From positions 434,001 through 498,000 of the forward strand of contig NZ_JBKBHD010000001.1 of the NCBI RefSeq assembly GCF_046297875.1: DNA of 64,000 nt. The letters run 5' to 3'. Under the pieces are notes generated by a model. That model worked only from the letters and a program-made list of their open reading frames with translations, was not told the origin of the DNA and made no database searches. Source of the DNA: Parvibaculum sp046297875 (GTDB taxonomy: Bacteria; Pseudomonadota; Alphaproteobacteria; Parvibaculales; Parvibaculaceae). A program made the translations under genes and the position numbers. This document shows, piece by piece, positions 15,899 to 23,624 of this stretch. Each line of letters starts with the position of its first letter. The first letter of the stretch is position 1.

Positions 15899-17220
15899 GC
15901 GAAGCGGCGGCGGCAAGGCCTCGCGTCACACACCATATGGTGCTGGCGATTGCCGTTCCCATCGTCATTTCCAATCTTTCGACACCGTTGCTCGGCCTTG
16001 CGGACACAGCCGTCATGGGCCGGATGGGCGATCCGAAATATATCGGCGCAGTGGCGCTCGGTGCGCTTATCTTTACCATGGTCTACTGGACCTTCGGCTT
16101 TCTTCGCATGGGCACGACGGGCTTGACCGCGCAAGCAGAAGGTGCAGGCGATGGCGAGGAAATCCGCGCAGCACTCGGCCGCGCACTCATCATTGCAGGC
16201 GGGATCGGCTTCGCGCTCATTCTGCTGCAATGGCCGATCGCGCTTGCCGCTTTCGCGCTTCTCGATGGCGGCGACGAGGTGGAAGAGCTTGCCCGGCTCT
16301 ATTTCGATATCCGCATCTGGAGCGCGCCGGCGGCGCTAGCGAACTATGCTATTGCCGGCTGGTTCATCGGCCTTGGCCGCGCAAAAACCGCGCTGGTGCT
16401 GCAGGTCTTCCTCAATCTCGTCAATCTCTTCTTCAATATCTGGCTGGCGCTCGGTCTCGGCTGGGGTGTGGCGGGCATCGCGGCCGGTACGCTGATTGCG
16501 GAAGTCTCGGCGGCGATGCTCGGACTCGCGCTTGCCGCTCATGCGCTTAAGCTCTATCCGGGCATCTGGACCCGGCCGCGGCTCCTCGATGCGGCGCGGA
16601 TCAGGCGCACCATCGCCATCAATCGCGACATCATGATCCGCACGATTGTGCTGCTGCTCTCCTTCGCCTGGTTCACCGCAAAAAGCGCGGAGGCAGGCAC
16701 TGTCATCCTCGCGGTCAATTCGATCCTGCTGCAATTCGTGACCGCCTGCGCCTTTTTCCTCGATGGTTTCGCGCTTGCTGCGGAAACGCTCACCGGCAAG
16801 GCCGCGGGCGCGCGCGATCTGCGCGGCTTCGACCGGGCGGCAAGGCTCTCGACGCTCTGGGCTGCTGGCATATCGGCGCTGCTGACATTATCGATGTTTG
16901 CCATTGGCGGTGCGGCGATCGATTTCCTTTCGCTTGATGCGGAAGTGCGTGAGACGGCCCGCCTCTATCTTGTCTGGGCGGCGCTGCTGCCAGTCCTTTC
17001 GGTCTGGTGCTACCAGCTCGACGGCATCTTCATAGGCGCCACGCGGAGCGCCGAAATGCGCAATGCGGCCCTTGCCTCAAGTCTTCTCTTCCTCGCGCTC
17101 TGGTGGTTCTTCCTGCCTTACGGCAATCACGGGTTATGGGCGGCGCTGACCGGGTTCAACCTGATGCGCGCGCTGTCGCTCGGCTTCTACTACCCGCGGA
17201 TGCGCCGGGGCATCGCCTGA
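15895..17220 (+). CDS. MATE family efflux transporter (DinF-like)
   Basis: A 441-residue multidrug and toxin extrusion transporter with twelve predicted spans in two halves. The N-terminal segment VPIVISNLSTPLLGLADTAVMGRMGD is the characteristic first helix, with the DinF-like 'LADTAVMG' pattern. It couples Na+ or H+ entry to drug or metabolite export. It is translationally coupled to the hotdog thioesterase pair, which may mean it exports a product of those enzymes, such as a free carboxylic acid; that is inference. A strong palindromic element follows 26 bases after the stop. Confidence 0.9.
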   Translation: MSEAAAARPRVTHHMVLAIAVPIVISNLSTPLLGLADTAVMGRMGDPKYIGAVALGALIFTMVYWTFGFLRMGTTGLTAQAEGAGDGEEIRAALGRALIIAGGIGFALILLQWPIALAAFALLDGGDEVEELARLYFDIRIWSAPAALANYAIAGWFIGLGRAKTALVLQVFLNLVNLFFNIWLALGLGWGVAGIAAGTLIAEVSAAMLGLALAAHALKLYPGIWTRPRLLDAARIRRTIAINRDIMIRTIVLLLSFAWFTAKSAEAGTVILAVNSILLQFVTACAFFLDGFALAAETLTGKAAGARDLRGFDRAARLSTLWAAGISALLTLSMFAIGGAAIDFLSLDAEVRETARLYLVWAALLPVLSVWCYQLDGIFIGATRSAEMRNAALASSLLFLALWWFFLPYGNHGLWAALTGFNLMRALSLGFYYPRMRRGIA

Positions 17221-17246
17221 GCAGGACTGCCCCCATTTCACCTCCC

Positions 17247-17293
17247 CCCAAGACGGTCATTGCCGGGTCAAGCCCGGCAATGACCGTCTTGGG
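17247..17293. repeat. 21-bp perfect-stem palindromic repeat
   Basis: Left arm 17247-17267 begins CCCAAGACGGTCATTGCC and ends GGG; right arm 17273-17293 is its exact reverse complement; the loop is TCAAG. It shares the CCGGG-TCAAG-CCCGG core with the element at 8147-8248, read on the other strand. It sits between convergent MATE and arsC-like genes and could terminate both. A 21-base stem without mismatch points to recent spread or repair by an intact copy elsewhere. Confidence 0.85.
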
Positions 17294-17313
17294 AAAGGTA
17301 GAAAAAGTACGGA

Positions 17314-17664
17314 TCACAGAATTTCGAGCACGCTCTCGGGCGGGCGGCCGATCCGCGCCTTTGCCCCCATGACGACGATGGGACGCTCGATCAGAATCGG
17401 ATTTTCCTCCATCGCACGGACGAGCTTCTCATCCGTCAGCTTTTCATTGTCGAGTCGGAGCTCCTTGTAGACAGCTTCGCCCTTCCGCATAAGATCGCGG
17501 GGCTTCATCTTCAGCTTCTTGAGGATCGCCTGAAGCTCCACCGCGCTTGGCGGCGCCTTCAGGTAATCGACGATCAGCGGATCGAGCCCGCGCTCTTCAA
17601 GCAGCGCCAGCGTCTGCCGCGATTTCGAACAGCGCGGATTGTGATAGATGGTGGGGCGCGCCAT
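17314..17664 (-). CDS. arsC: ArsC-family arsenate reductase-like protein (YfgD type)
   Basis: A 116-residue thioredoxin-fold protein of the glutaredoxin-dependent arsenate reductase family. The catalytic Cys12 lies in HNPRCSKSRQ, the form found in YfgD-type members, with conserved Arg residues downstream including PIVVMGAKARIGRP near the C terminus. Classical ArsC reduces arsenate with glutaredoxin; many YfgD-type proteins have no proven arsenate activity. No arsenite pump or ArsR gene is nearby, so a housekeeping redox role is as likely. pyrD lies upstream on the same strand at 24 bases. Confidence 0.85.
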   Translation of the reverse strand: MARPTIYHNPRCSKSRQTLALLEERGLDPLIVDYLKAPPSAVELQAILKKLKMKPRDLMRKGEAVYKELRLDNEKLTDEKLVRAMEENPILIERPIVVMGAKARIGRPPESVLEIL

Positions 17665-17688
17665 GCCTTCCCTCCCTTGAGTTTCCGT

Positions 17689-18747
17689 CTAGAGTTTTAC
17701 ATCCGCGCCGACGGCATCCTTCAGATTCGCGAAGCCATCGGCCGCAAGCTGCGCCGCAAGATCGGCCTTGATGCGGCCAACAAGTGCCGGGCCGTCATAG
17801 GTGAGTGCGGAATAGAGTTGGAGCAACGAGGCACCGGCGCGAATTTTCCCGTAAGCATCGTCGCCCGACGAGATGCCGCCGACGCCGACCAGCGGAATGC
17901 GGCCCTGCGTCAGCCGGTAGATATCCGCCAGAACCCTTGTCGACATGGCGAAGAGCGGCGCGCCGGAAAGGCCGCCCGTCTCGTCCGCATTCACGCCCGA
18001 GACGAGGCCCTCGCGCACAATGGTCGTATTGGAGACGATGATGCCGTCGAGGCCGAGACGCAGCGCCACATCGGCAATGTCTGCAAGCTCTTCGGCGCCG
18101 AGGTCCGGCGCGATTTTCAGCAGCACCGGCGTCATGCGCGCCGTGCCGGTGTGGCGCGCGGCGAGTACGCGCACGATCAACGTTTCGAGTTCCTCCTTGT
18201 TCTGCAGCGCGCGCAGGCCCGGCGTGTTGGGCGAGGAGATGTTCACCGTGAAATAGGAGGCAAGCCCGTCAAAGGCGCGGATGCCTGCCTCGTAATCGGC
18301 AATGCGGTCCGCCGAGTCCTTGTTCGCGCCGATATTGACGCCGACGATGCCGCGCCTGCTGCGCCGCGCGATGAGCCGCTTCTTCAGCGCCTCATGACCC
18401 TCATTGTTGAAGCCGAGCCGGTTGATGACCGCGCGGTGTAGCGGCAGGCGGAAGACGCGCGGACGCGGATTGCCGGCTTGCGGGCGCGGCGTCACCGTGC
18501 CGACTTCGGCAAAGCCCATGCCCATCGCCAGAATCGCGTCCGGCACCTCGCCGTTCTTGTCGAAGCCGGCAGCGATGCCGAGCGGATTCTCGAAGTGAAG
18601 CCCGAAGAGATCGATTGCGAGCGACACCGGATCGGGCTGCTTCTGCCGGGGGCCGAGGCCCATGCGGAGCGCGCGGATGGTGAGCCGGTGCGCCGTCTCG
18701 GGGTCGATCAGGCTCATGAAAGGCCGGGCAAGCGGATAGAGATCCAT
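17689..18747 (-). CDS. pyrD: Dihydroorotate dehydrogenase (quinone), class 2
   Basis: A 352-residue class 2 PyrD. It oxidises dihydroorotate to orotate with FMN and passes electrons to ubiquinone at the inner membrane. The N-terminal amphipathic region (residues 1-35) is the membrane-associating part of class 2 enzymes. The barrel carries NPLGIAAGFDKNGE, NRLGFNNEG and GVNIGANKD, and the catalytic Ser lies in FTVNISSPNTPGLR. The FMN phosphate site is VGVGGISSGDDA near residue 290. The DUF952 gene ends four bases before its start, the common pyrD-DUF952 pairing of alphaproteobacteria. Confidence 0.95.
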   Translation of the reverse strand: MDLYPLARPFMSLIDPETAHRLTIRALRMGLGPRQKQPDPVSLAIDLFGLHFENPLGIAAGFDKNGEVPDAILAMGMGFAEVGTVTPRPQAGNPRPRVFRLPLHRAVINRLGFNNEGHEALKKRLIARRSRRGIVGVNIGANKDSADRIADYEAGIRAFDGLASYFTVNISSPNTPGLRALQNKEELETLIVRVLAARHTGTARMTPVLLKIAPDLGAEELADIADVALRLGLDGIIVSNTTIVREGLVSGVNADETGGLSGAPLFAMSTRVLADIYRLTQGRIPLVGVGGISSGDDAYGKIRAGASLLQLYSALTYDGPALVGRIKADLAAQLAADGFANLKDAVGADVKL

Positions 18748-18751
18748 CTCC

Positions 18752-19117
18752 TCAGCCCTCCGCCATCATGTGACCGGGGAAGATATGCACGCCGTCCTCA
18801 TCGAGCGGCAGCGGGTCGACGCCGCGCACGGTTTCGATGCGCAGCACATCATAGAGATGGGGGAAAAGCGCGCCGCCGCGAGAAGGCTCCCATTTCAGGG
18901 CCTCGCCGAGCGCGGCCGCCTCGACCGCGACGAGCAGCAGGCCCTCGCGGCCTGCAAAATGGCGCGACGCCGTTTCCGCCGCCTGTGTGGCCGTCGAGAA
19001 ATGGATGAAGCCGTCGTCGATATCGACGGCGGAGCCGATGAAATGGCCCTCCGCCTCGGCGGCGATCCATTCATGTTCGCTGACGATCTTGTAGATGAGG
19101 CTGGTACTTGAAGGCAC
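18752..19117 (-). CDS. DUF952 family protein
   Basis: A 121-residue soluble protein of the DUF952 family. The conserved features are IYKIVSEHEW at the start, DIDDGFIHFSTATQ in the middle and FPHLYDVLRIE near residue 90. The function is unknown; the fold is related to glutathione S-transferase-like or ADP-ribosyltransferase-like small domains in some reports, and I make no claim. It starts with GTG and lies four bases before pyrD, so the two are co-transcribed. Confidence 0.83.
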   Translation of the reverse strand: MPSSTSLIYKIVSEHEWIAAEAEGHFIGSAVDIDDGFIHFSTATQAAETASRHFAGREGLLLVAVEAAALGEALKWEPSRGGALFPHLYDVLRIETVRGVDPLPLDEDGVHIFPGHMMAEG

Positions 19118-19235
19118 GGGGCAGGTCTCCGGATGCGGGGCGCACTCTAGCGGGGCCCGGCGGGAGCGACAAGACTATGGATGGGAATTAAATCCTGTGC
19201 CATACTCCCCTTCAATCTGACAAAAGGACCAACCC

Positions 19236-19865
19236 ATGCCCCGCCTGCTTTCGCATGGCCGCATCTGGGCTGCGATCGACGCACTGGCCGCGCGCCACGG
19301 CATGACGGCTTCCGCGCTCGCGCGGACGGCAGGTCTCGACCCTACAACATTCAGTAAATCCAAACGGATGACGGCTGAAGGCCGGCCGCGCTGGCCCAAC
19401 ACCGAAAGCCTTTCGCGCATTCTCGAAGCCACGGGCACGGACCCAGAGGAATTTCTTGCCGGCGACGGCAACTCCCGCACCAACCGTGTGCCGCTGATCG
19501 GTTTCGCGCAGGCGGGCGGCGGCGGCTATTTCGACGATGCAGGCTTTCCGATTGGCGGCGGCTGGGAAGAGACCGCCTTTCCCGAGATCAAGGATGAACA
19601 TGCCTATGCGCTGGAAGTCACCGGCGACAGCATGGAGCCCTTCTATCGCGAGGGCGATGTCATCGTCGTCTCGCCCGCCGCGGAAGTGCGGCGCGGCGAC
19701 CGCGTGGTGGTGAAGACGGTTGCGGGCGAGGTCATGGCGAAGGTGCTCATGCGGCGCACGCGCGAGCGCGTCGAGCTTCACTCCTTCAACCCGGCGCATG
19801 ATCCGCGCATCCTCAAGCCGCCGGAGATTCTCTGGATGGCGCGGATCATCTGGGCAAGCCAGTAG
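19236..19865 (+). CDS. XRE/LexA-like regulator with S24 self-cleavage domain
   Basis: A 209-residue regulator with an N-terminal helix-turn-helix (about residues 8-60, including LARTAGLDPTTFSKSKRM) and a C-terminal S24 peptidase domain. The nucleophile is Ser132 in GDSMEPFY, and the general base is Lys169 in GEVMAKVL, 37 residues later as in LexA. An Ala93-Gly94 bond in FAQAGGGG, 39 residues before Ser132, fits a self-cleavage site. It is not LexA itself: the winged helix is missing and the head is phage-repressor-like. It converges with lysK at six bases. Its targets are unknown. Confidence 0.85.
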   Translation: MPRLLSHGRIWAAIDALAARHGMTASALARTAGLDPTTFSKSKRMTAEGRPRWPNTESLSRILEATGTDPEEFLAGDGNSRTNRVPLIGFAQAGGGGYFDDAGFPIGGGWEETAFPEIKDEHAYALEVTGDSMEPFYREGDVIVVSPAAEVRRGDRVVVKTVAGEVMAKVLMRRTRERVELHSFNPAHDPRILKPPEILWMARIIWASQ

Positions 19866-19871
19866 CCCGCC

Positions 19872-21530
19872 TCACTCTTTCGAGAGATCTTCGCCCGCCA
19901 GCACACGGCGGATGAGTTCGCGCGTATTGTCGATGCCGTAAAGCGCGACGAAGGAACCGAAGCGTGGTCCCCGCTCCTGCCCGAGCAGCACCTGATAGAT
20001 CATCTGGAAGAAAGCGATGGATACGCCGGGGCCACCTTCGGGGCTCTTCTTCGTATGGTCCTGAAAGCGTTCAATGCTGCGCGCAACATTCAGCATCTCG
20101 TTCTGGATCGTCTCGCCATCCGCACCGGCCTTCAAATCGGAAAGCTTTTCGGACAGAGCAGCGAGCGCCACCGCCTCTACTTCGTCCGGCGCACGGAATA
20201 CCTTGGTGGGCTTCACGAAATCGTCGAAATAGCGGATCGCGTAAGCGGTCAGGCGGTCGAGTTCCGGGTGGCTTTCCGGCGTCACGCCCGGCACATGGCG
20301 CGAGATGAAGCCCCAGAGCACAGCCTTGTCATGCGCATGCGAGGCGCTGACGAGATTGAGCAGCAACGCGAAGGAGACAGGCAGTTCGATCGCAGGCGGA
20401 TTGCCGTCATGAATGTGCCAGACTGGATTGCCGAGGCGTTCCTTCCAGTCCTGACGCGGATAGGCGGCGAGATGCTGGTAATATTCGTCGACCGCACGCG
20501 GGATGACGTCGAAATAGAGCTTCTTCGCCTGGCGCGGGCGCTGAAACATGTAGAGCGCAAGGCTCTCGGTCGGCGCATAGGTCAGCCATTCATCGATGGT
20601 GAGACCATTGCCCTTCGACTTCGAAATCTTCTCACCCTTTTCATCGAGGAAAAGTTCGTAGACAAAGTGTTCAGGCGGACGGCCGCCGAGCGCCTGACAG
20701 ATGCGGTCATAGATGCCCATGTTCGGCCCGTGATCCTTGCCGAACATTTCGAAATCGACGCCGAGCGCCGCCCAGCGCGCGCCGAAATCGGGCTTCCATT
20801 GCAGCTTCACACGGCCGCCTGTAACGGGGATCGTCGTTTCCTCACCGTCCTCGTCGTCGAAGGTAATGGTTGCGTCTGCCGCATTCACCTTCTTCAACGG
20901 CACATAGAGCACACGGCCGGTCTTCGGCGAGATCGGCAAAAAGGGCGAATAGGTCGCGCGGCGCTCCGGCCCGAGCGAGGGCAGCATGATTGCCATGATG
21001 TCGTCATAGCGTTCGGCGACGCGCTTCAGGATCGCGTCGAAACGGCCGGACTTGTAATAGTCGGTCGCGCTTGCGAATTCGTATTCGAAGCCGAACGTGT
21101 CGAGAAAGCGCCGCAGCATCGCGTTGTTGTGGTGGCCGAAGCTCTCGTAATCGCCGCTGAAGGGATTGGGCACCGAGGTGAGCGGCTTGTGCAGATAGGG
21201 TTCGAGGAAGGCGCGGTCCGGCACGTTGTCCGGAATCTTGCGCATCCCGTCCATGTCGTCCGAAAAGCAGAGAAGCCGCGTCCTGACCCCCGGCATGAGG
21301 ATTTCGAAGGCGCGGCGCACCATGGTCGTGCGCGCCACCTCGCCGAACGTGCCGATATGGGGCAGGCCCGACGGGCCATAGCCCGTCTCGAAGAGGACCG
21401 TCGGATTCGCATCGCCGCGCTTCTCGATCCGCTCCACGATTTTCCGCGCTTCCTGGAAGGGCCAGGCGTTGCTGACCCTGGCGGCTTCAAGAAGTTCGGA
21501 CGTGGCTATGGCGGTTGCGTCGGCGGACAT
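19872..21530 (-). CDS. lysK: Class I lysyl-tRNA synthetase
   Basis: A 552-residue class I LysRS, the form used by archaea and most alphaproteobacteria instead of the class II enzyme. It charges tRNA-Lys with lysine. The HIGH-type motif lies in GPSGLPHIGTFGE (near residue 52) and the KMSKS-type motif is KISKSKGNGL (near 300). An insertion domain between them binds zinc-free anticodon-side elements in this class, and the C-terminal helical part follows. The start at 21530 is the first ATG. It is convergent with the S24 regulator. Its length is normal for the family. Confidence 0.94.
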   Translation of the reverse strand: MSADATAIATSELLEAARVSNAWPFQEARKIVERIEKRGDANPTVLFETGYGPSGLPHIGTFGEVARTTMVRRAFEILMPGVRTRLLCFSDDMDGMRKIPDNVPDRAFLEPYLHKPLTSVPNPFSGDYESFGHHNNAMLRRFLDTFGFEYEFASATDYYKSGRFDAILKRVAERYDDIMAIMLPSLGPERRATYSPFLPISPKTGRVLYVPLKKVNAADATITFDDEDGEETTIPVTGGRVKLQWKPDFGARWAALGVDFEMFGKDHGPNMGIYDRICQALGGRPPEHFVYELFLDEKGEKISKSKGNGLTIDEWLTYAPTESLALYMFQRPRQAKKLYFDVIPRAVDEYYQHLAAYPRQDWKERLGNPVWHIHDGNPPAIELPVSFALLLNLVSASHAHDKAVLWGFISRHVPGVTPESHPELDRLTAYAIRYFDDFVKPTKVFRAPDEVEAVALAALSEKLSDLKAGADGETIQNEMLNVARSIERFQDHTKKSPEGGPGVSIAFFQMIYQVLLGQERGPRFGSFVALYGIDNTRELIRRVLAGEDLSKE

Positions 21531-21642
21531 CTAATCTACCCGGCAATGAATATTTAAGGCTTTGTCAAGCGCGCGGACCCTATGCTTTGGGCACCCCCCA
21601 GTCAATGCGGTGCGGGCGGACCCGGCCCTCTCCCGGGAAGCC

Positions 21643-23571
21643 ATGATGCAGCGCCATGTGGCACCGCGCCCGGAGCATGAATCAGTGAACAGGCCAAACG
21701 AGGCAGACCTTCCTGAAATGGCCGTTCCTGCGGAAGAGGATGCCACTCCCGAGCTTGGGCCCATGCGCCGCACCCTTCCGATAGAGACGCGAATCGATGC
21801 CGAGCAGGTGCGGCTGCTGCTCTCGCTTGGCGAGGCGAGCCGCTGGACCATTTTCGGCGGCATTGTGATCGTCGGCCTTGCCTTCTTCGAAACGGCGCCG
21901 GTCTGGAGCCTGCCTGTGGTCCTTGCGATCCAGCTTGTCGCCCAGTTCGCCTTCGACCGGGTGCGCGGCGGCTTCCGCGCCGACCCGGACGCCGTTCCCA
22001 ATGCCATGAAATGGGCGCACCGATATGCGCTGGTCACGCTGATCAGCGGCGCGACATGGGGCGTCGGATCGCTGTTCTGGCTGCCGGGGTCAAGCTTCGC
22101 GCATGAAATCTTCTACATCCTCGTGCTTGCTACACTCGTCATGGCGACCGCGGTATCGCGCGCCAACTATCCGCCTGCTGTCGCCTATTACGCGATCGCC
22201 TCCTGTACGCCCGTTACCATCATGCTGCTCTGGCGGGCGGAGCCCCTTTCCATCGCAACGGTCGTTCTCTCGGCCATGTTCTTCGTCACCGCCGCAGGCT
22301 GGACGAGGCGCATCAATGAAGGCTACCGCGAAGCCTTCCGGCTGCGCTTCGAGAATGCCGATCTTGTGGAGCGGATGAACCGCGCCCATGCGGCGGGCGA
22401 GCAGCGCCGCCGCGATGCCGAGGAATCCGAAGCGCGCGCCAAGGCGGCAATGCAGGCAAAGCAGGAATTTCTCGACATCATCAGCCATGAGGTGCGTACG
22501 CCACTCGACGGGCTTCGCAACATGGCGATGTATCTCGCCGACGAAGCGGTGAACGATACGCAAATGAAGATCGCCGCCTCTGTCGAGGAAACGAGCCAGC
22601 TTCTCCGCCGCCTCATCGACGACATGATCGACTTCTCGGAAATCGAGGCGCGCTCGCTCGAACTGAAGCCGCGCAGTTTCGACCCGGCCGAACTTGCCGC
22701 AGGCATTGTTCGCCTGACGCGCCATCAAGCCGTGGCGCGCGGGCTCTCGCTCGAGCTCGACAAGGGCATGGATGTTCCACCCAGCATGGTCGCCGACCCG
22801 GACCGCGTGAAACAGGTTCTCGCAAACCTTGTGGGCAATGCGATCAAGTTCACCTATCAGGGCGGTGTCGTGGTGCGCGTTTCAACACTGAAGACGCCCG
22901 ACAACGAAACGCTGTTCCGCTTTTCTGTCACCGATACCGGCCCCGGCCTCACGGATGACGCCCGGCGGCGAATTTTCGATGCCTTTGCGCAGGGTGCGGA
23001 TGCACGCGACTTCCGCTTCGCCGGAAAGGCGGCGGGCGCCGGGCTCGGACTTCCGATCAGCGAAAGGCTGGTGCGGATGATGGGCGGCCATATCGGCGTC
23101 GACAGCACGCCCGGCCAGGGCAGCACGTTCTGGTTCCTGCTACCGGCGGAACCGGGCAGCGCAGAAGCCTATATCGCCTCGCTTCGCGATGGCGACAAGC
23201 CGGTGCGCCAACATGAGCCGGAACGCCTGATCGATCTCGATCACCTCTATGAACTTGAGCAGCGTCTCGGTGGCGCTCATATCACCGATCATCTCGTGGC
23301 CGGACTTGAGCGCGTACTTGCCATTCACCGCCAGATCGAAAAGGCGCGTGTGATGCGCGACGGCGAGGCCCTTTCGAACCACGCCCGCGAGCTGCGGATG
23401 GCAGCGGCGGACATTGGCCTGACGGCAGTTGCGCTTGTCGCAGGCGATATCGGTTCGGCGCTTGCGCAAGGCGAGGCCGATGCCGCCATGCATTCAGTGC
23501 CCCGGCTGCAACAGAAGATCACGGCGACCTGGCGCGCGCTTGCCAAGGCCTATCCGAGCCTCGCCGCCTGA
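21643..23571 (+). CDS. Membrane histidine kinase with degenerate Hpt-like tail
   Basis: A 642-residue sensor kinase. An N-terminal cytoplasmic tail is followed by about six membrane spans (residues ~70-230), a coiled-coil linker, and the phospho-acceptor domain with His282 in DIISHEVRTPLDG. The ATP-binding domain has the N box VLANLVGNAIKF, G1 DTGPGL and G2 GAGLGLPIS. A helical tail (about 530-642) resembles an Hpt domain but has Arg582 where the phospho-accepting His is expected (ARELRMAAADIGL). I chose ATG 21643; a second ATG follows directly. No cognate regulator is adjacent. The signal is unknown. Confidence 0.88.
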   Translation: MMQRHVAPRPEHESVNRPNEADLPEMAVPAEEDATPELGPMRRTLPIETRIDAEQVRLLLSLGEASRWTIFGGIVIVGLAFFETAPVWSLPVVLAIQLVAQFAFDRVRGGFRADPDAVPNAMKWAHRYALVTLISGATWGVGSLFWLPGSSFAHEIFYILVLATLVMATAVSRANYPPAVAYYAIASCTPVTIMLLWRAEPLSIATVVLSAMFFVTAAGWTRRINEGYREAFRLRFENADLVERMNRAHAAGEQRRRDAEESEARAKAAMQAKQEFLDIISHEVRTPLDGLRNMAMYLADEAVNDTQMKIAASVEETSQLLRRLIDDMIDFSEIEARSLELKPRSFDPAELAAGIVRLTRHQAVARGLSLELDKGMDVPPSMVADPDRVKQVLANLVGNAIKFTYQGGVVVRVSTLKTPDNETLFRFSVTDTGPGLTDDARRRIFDAFAQGADARDFRFAGKAAGAGLGLPISERLVRMMGGHIGVDSTPGQGSTFWFLLPAEPGSAEAYIASLRDGDKPVRQHEPERLIDLDHLYELEQRLGGAHITDHLVAGLERVLAIHRQIEKARVMRDGEALSNHARELRMAAADIGLTAVALVAGDIGSALAQGEADAAMHSVPRLQQKITATWRALAKAYPSLAA

Positions 23572-23624
23572 GGCACCATTCCCGGCCATGGGCTTCACGC
23601 GGCGTCCCGCTATACTGCGCCGCG

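Noticed and set aside
17314..17664. A dedicated arsenic resistance operon around the arsC-like gene
   Set aside because: No arsR, arsB or acr3 nearby; the neighbour is pyrD.
20055..21557. 500-codon open frame opposite lysK
   Set aside because: Antisense shadow of a strongly conserved synthetase gene.
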